NCBI GenBank assembly: GCA_050734915.1
Contig: JBOHUX010000164.1
Span: 1 to 5,287, forward strand
Length of the DNA: 5,287 nt
Direction: 5' to 3'
DNA from: JBOHUX01 sp050734915
GTDB taxonomy: Bacteria > Chloroflexota > Dormibacteria > Dormibacterales > Dormibacteraceae
Position numbers and translations under genes: made by a program. Positions within the stretch are counted from its first letter, which is position 1. Each line of letters begins with the position of its first letter. Positions 5,022 to 5,287 of the stretch are shown here, piece after piece. The notes beneath the pieces are model-generated. The model was not told where the DNA came from and searched no databases. It saw nothing but the letters and a program-made list of their open reading frames with translations.

Positions 5022-5287
5022 CCGGGACGCGCTCAAGGCCGCCGCGGCTGGGCGCGCGCTGGAGCTGGTCCGGCCCGGGATGGTCGTCGGCCTCGGCACC
5101 GGCAGTACGGCGGCCCACTTCGTCCGCGGGCTGGGGCGGATGGTGGCCGCGGGCCTCGTGGTGAGGGCGATCCCGACCTCGAACCAGGTGGCGGAGCTGG
5201 CGCGCGAATACGGGATCCCCCTGCTGGGCCGTCTCGAGGGCCCGATCGACCTCGACATCGACGGGGCCGACGAGATCGACCCCGACC
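5005..5287 (+). CDS. rpiA: Ribose-5-phosphate isomerase A (5' part, cut by window end)
   Basis: Interconverts ribulose 5-phosphate and ribose 5-phosphate. Only 94 codons of a gene normally around 220-240 codons are present. The reading frame gives DALKAAAAGRALELVRPGMV (8-27), the phosphate-binding loop VGLGTGSTAAHFV (28-40), IPTSNQVAELAREYGIPL (56-73) and LDIDGADEID (83-92). The latter carries the two conserved aspartates of the DGAD active-site motif (Asp86, Asp89). The later catalytic Lys and Glu region lies beyond the window. GTG 5005 is the only ATG/GTG/TTG at a position giving a normal N-terminus. It overlaps the end of rpe by 17 nt and has only a weak Shine-Dalgarno match (GGGA at 4989-4992), so coupling to rpe translation is likely. 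RpiB is excluded by these motifs. Confidence 0.93.
   Translation, partial: MPPPADRDALKAAAAGRALELVRPGMVVGLGTGSTAAHFVRGLGRMVAAGLVVRAIPTSNQVAELAREYGIPLLGRLEGPIDLDIDGADEIDPD

Larger units (their letters stand above)
109..5287 (+). other. Pentose phosphate pathway operon gnd-zwf-opcA-pgl-rpe-rpiA
   Basis: Six codirectional genes overlap by 4, 16, 4, 4 and about 17 nt, with no room for internal promoters or terminators outside coding sequence. This implies one polycistronic mRNA with coupled translation. The products convert glucose 6-phosphate to ribulose 5-phosphate and then to ribose and xylulose 5-phosphates. The transcript continues past the right end, and its start was not identified. Confidence 0.85.

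Noticed and set aside
4038..5258. Long open frame (406 codons) on the minus strand opposite pgl, rpe and rpiA
   Set aside because: It lies antisense to three conserved genes, its translation is low-complexity and rich in Arg, Pro, Gly and Ala, and it has no family motif. Such shadows are expected at this GC content.
1..5287. Mobile element, CRISPR, defence or other novel system
   Set aside because: All sequence from 109 onwards is accounted for by six conserved metabolic genes. No transposase, integrase, terminal inverted repeats or spaced repeat array is present.

Overview
The window holds a tightly packed, same-strand gene cluster for the oxidative pentose phosphate pathway. The order is gnd (6-phosphogluconate dehydrogenase), zwf (glucose-6-phosphate dehydrogenase), opcA (its assembly factor), pgl (6-phosphogluconolactonase), rpe (ribulose-phosphate 3-epimerase) and the first 94 codons of rpiA (ribose-5-phosphate isomerase A), which runs off the right end. 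Together they cover every step from glucose 6-phosphate to ribulose 5-phosphate, plus both exits from that intermediate (xylulose 5-phosphate and ribose 5-phosphate). Transketolase and transaldolase are not in the window.

The DNA is very GC-rich (by eye about 70%) with GC-ending codons. It uses GTG and TTG starts freely, and every gene junction overlaps: 4 nt at gnd/zwf, opcA/pgl and pgl/rpe, 16 nt at zwf/opcA and about 17 nt at rpe/rpiA. This is typical of a translationally coupled operon. OpcA next to Zwf is known mainly from Actinomycetota and Cyanobacteria and occurs in some other high-GC lineages such as Chloroflexota. The short NAD-type Gnd and the GC content fit a high-GC soil or aquatic bacterium, possibly uncultivated. 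I cannot fix the phylum from sequence alone.

Layout: 1-108 is a GC-rich leader with two potential hairpins and a 22-bp copy of the gnd 5' coding sequence lying exactly at the window edge. 109-1032 is gnd, 1029-2573 zwf, 2558-3730 opcA, 3727-4368 pgl, 4365-5021 rpe, and 5005 to the end rpiA. No RNA genes, mobile elements, CRISPR arrays or terminators were seen, and there is no gene-free stretch longer than 108 bases.

This is mainly a well-understood metabolic operon, and I see no evidence for an undescribed system. The points worth a second look are the 22-bp edge repeat, loss of a metal-ligand histidine (His to Gln) and a second conserved histidine in Rpe, and residues suggesting NAD-type cofactor use in Gnd and possibly relaxed cofactor use in Zwf.
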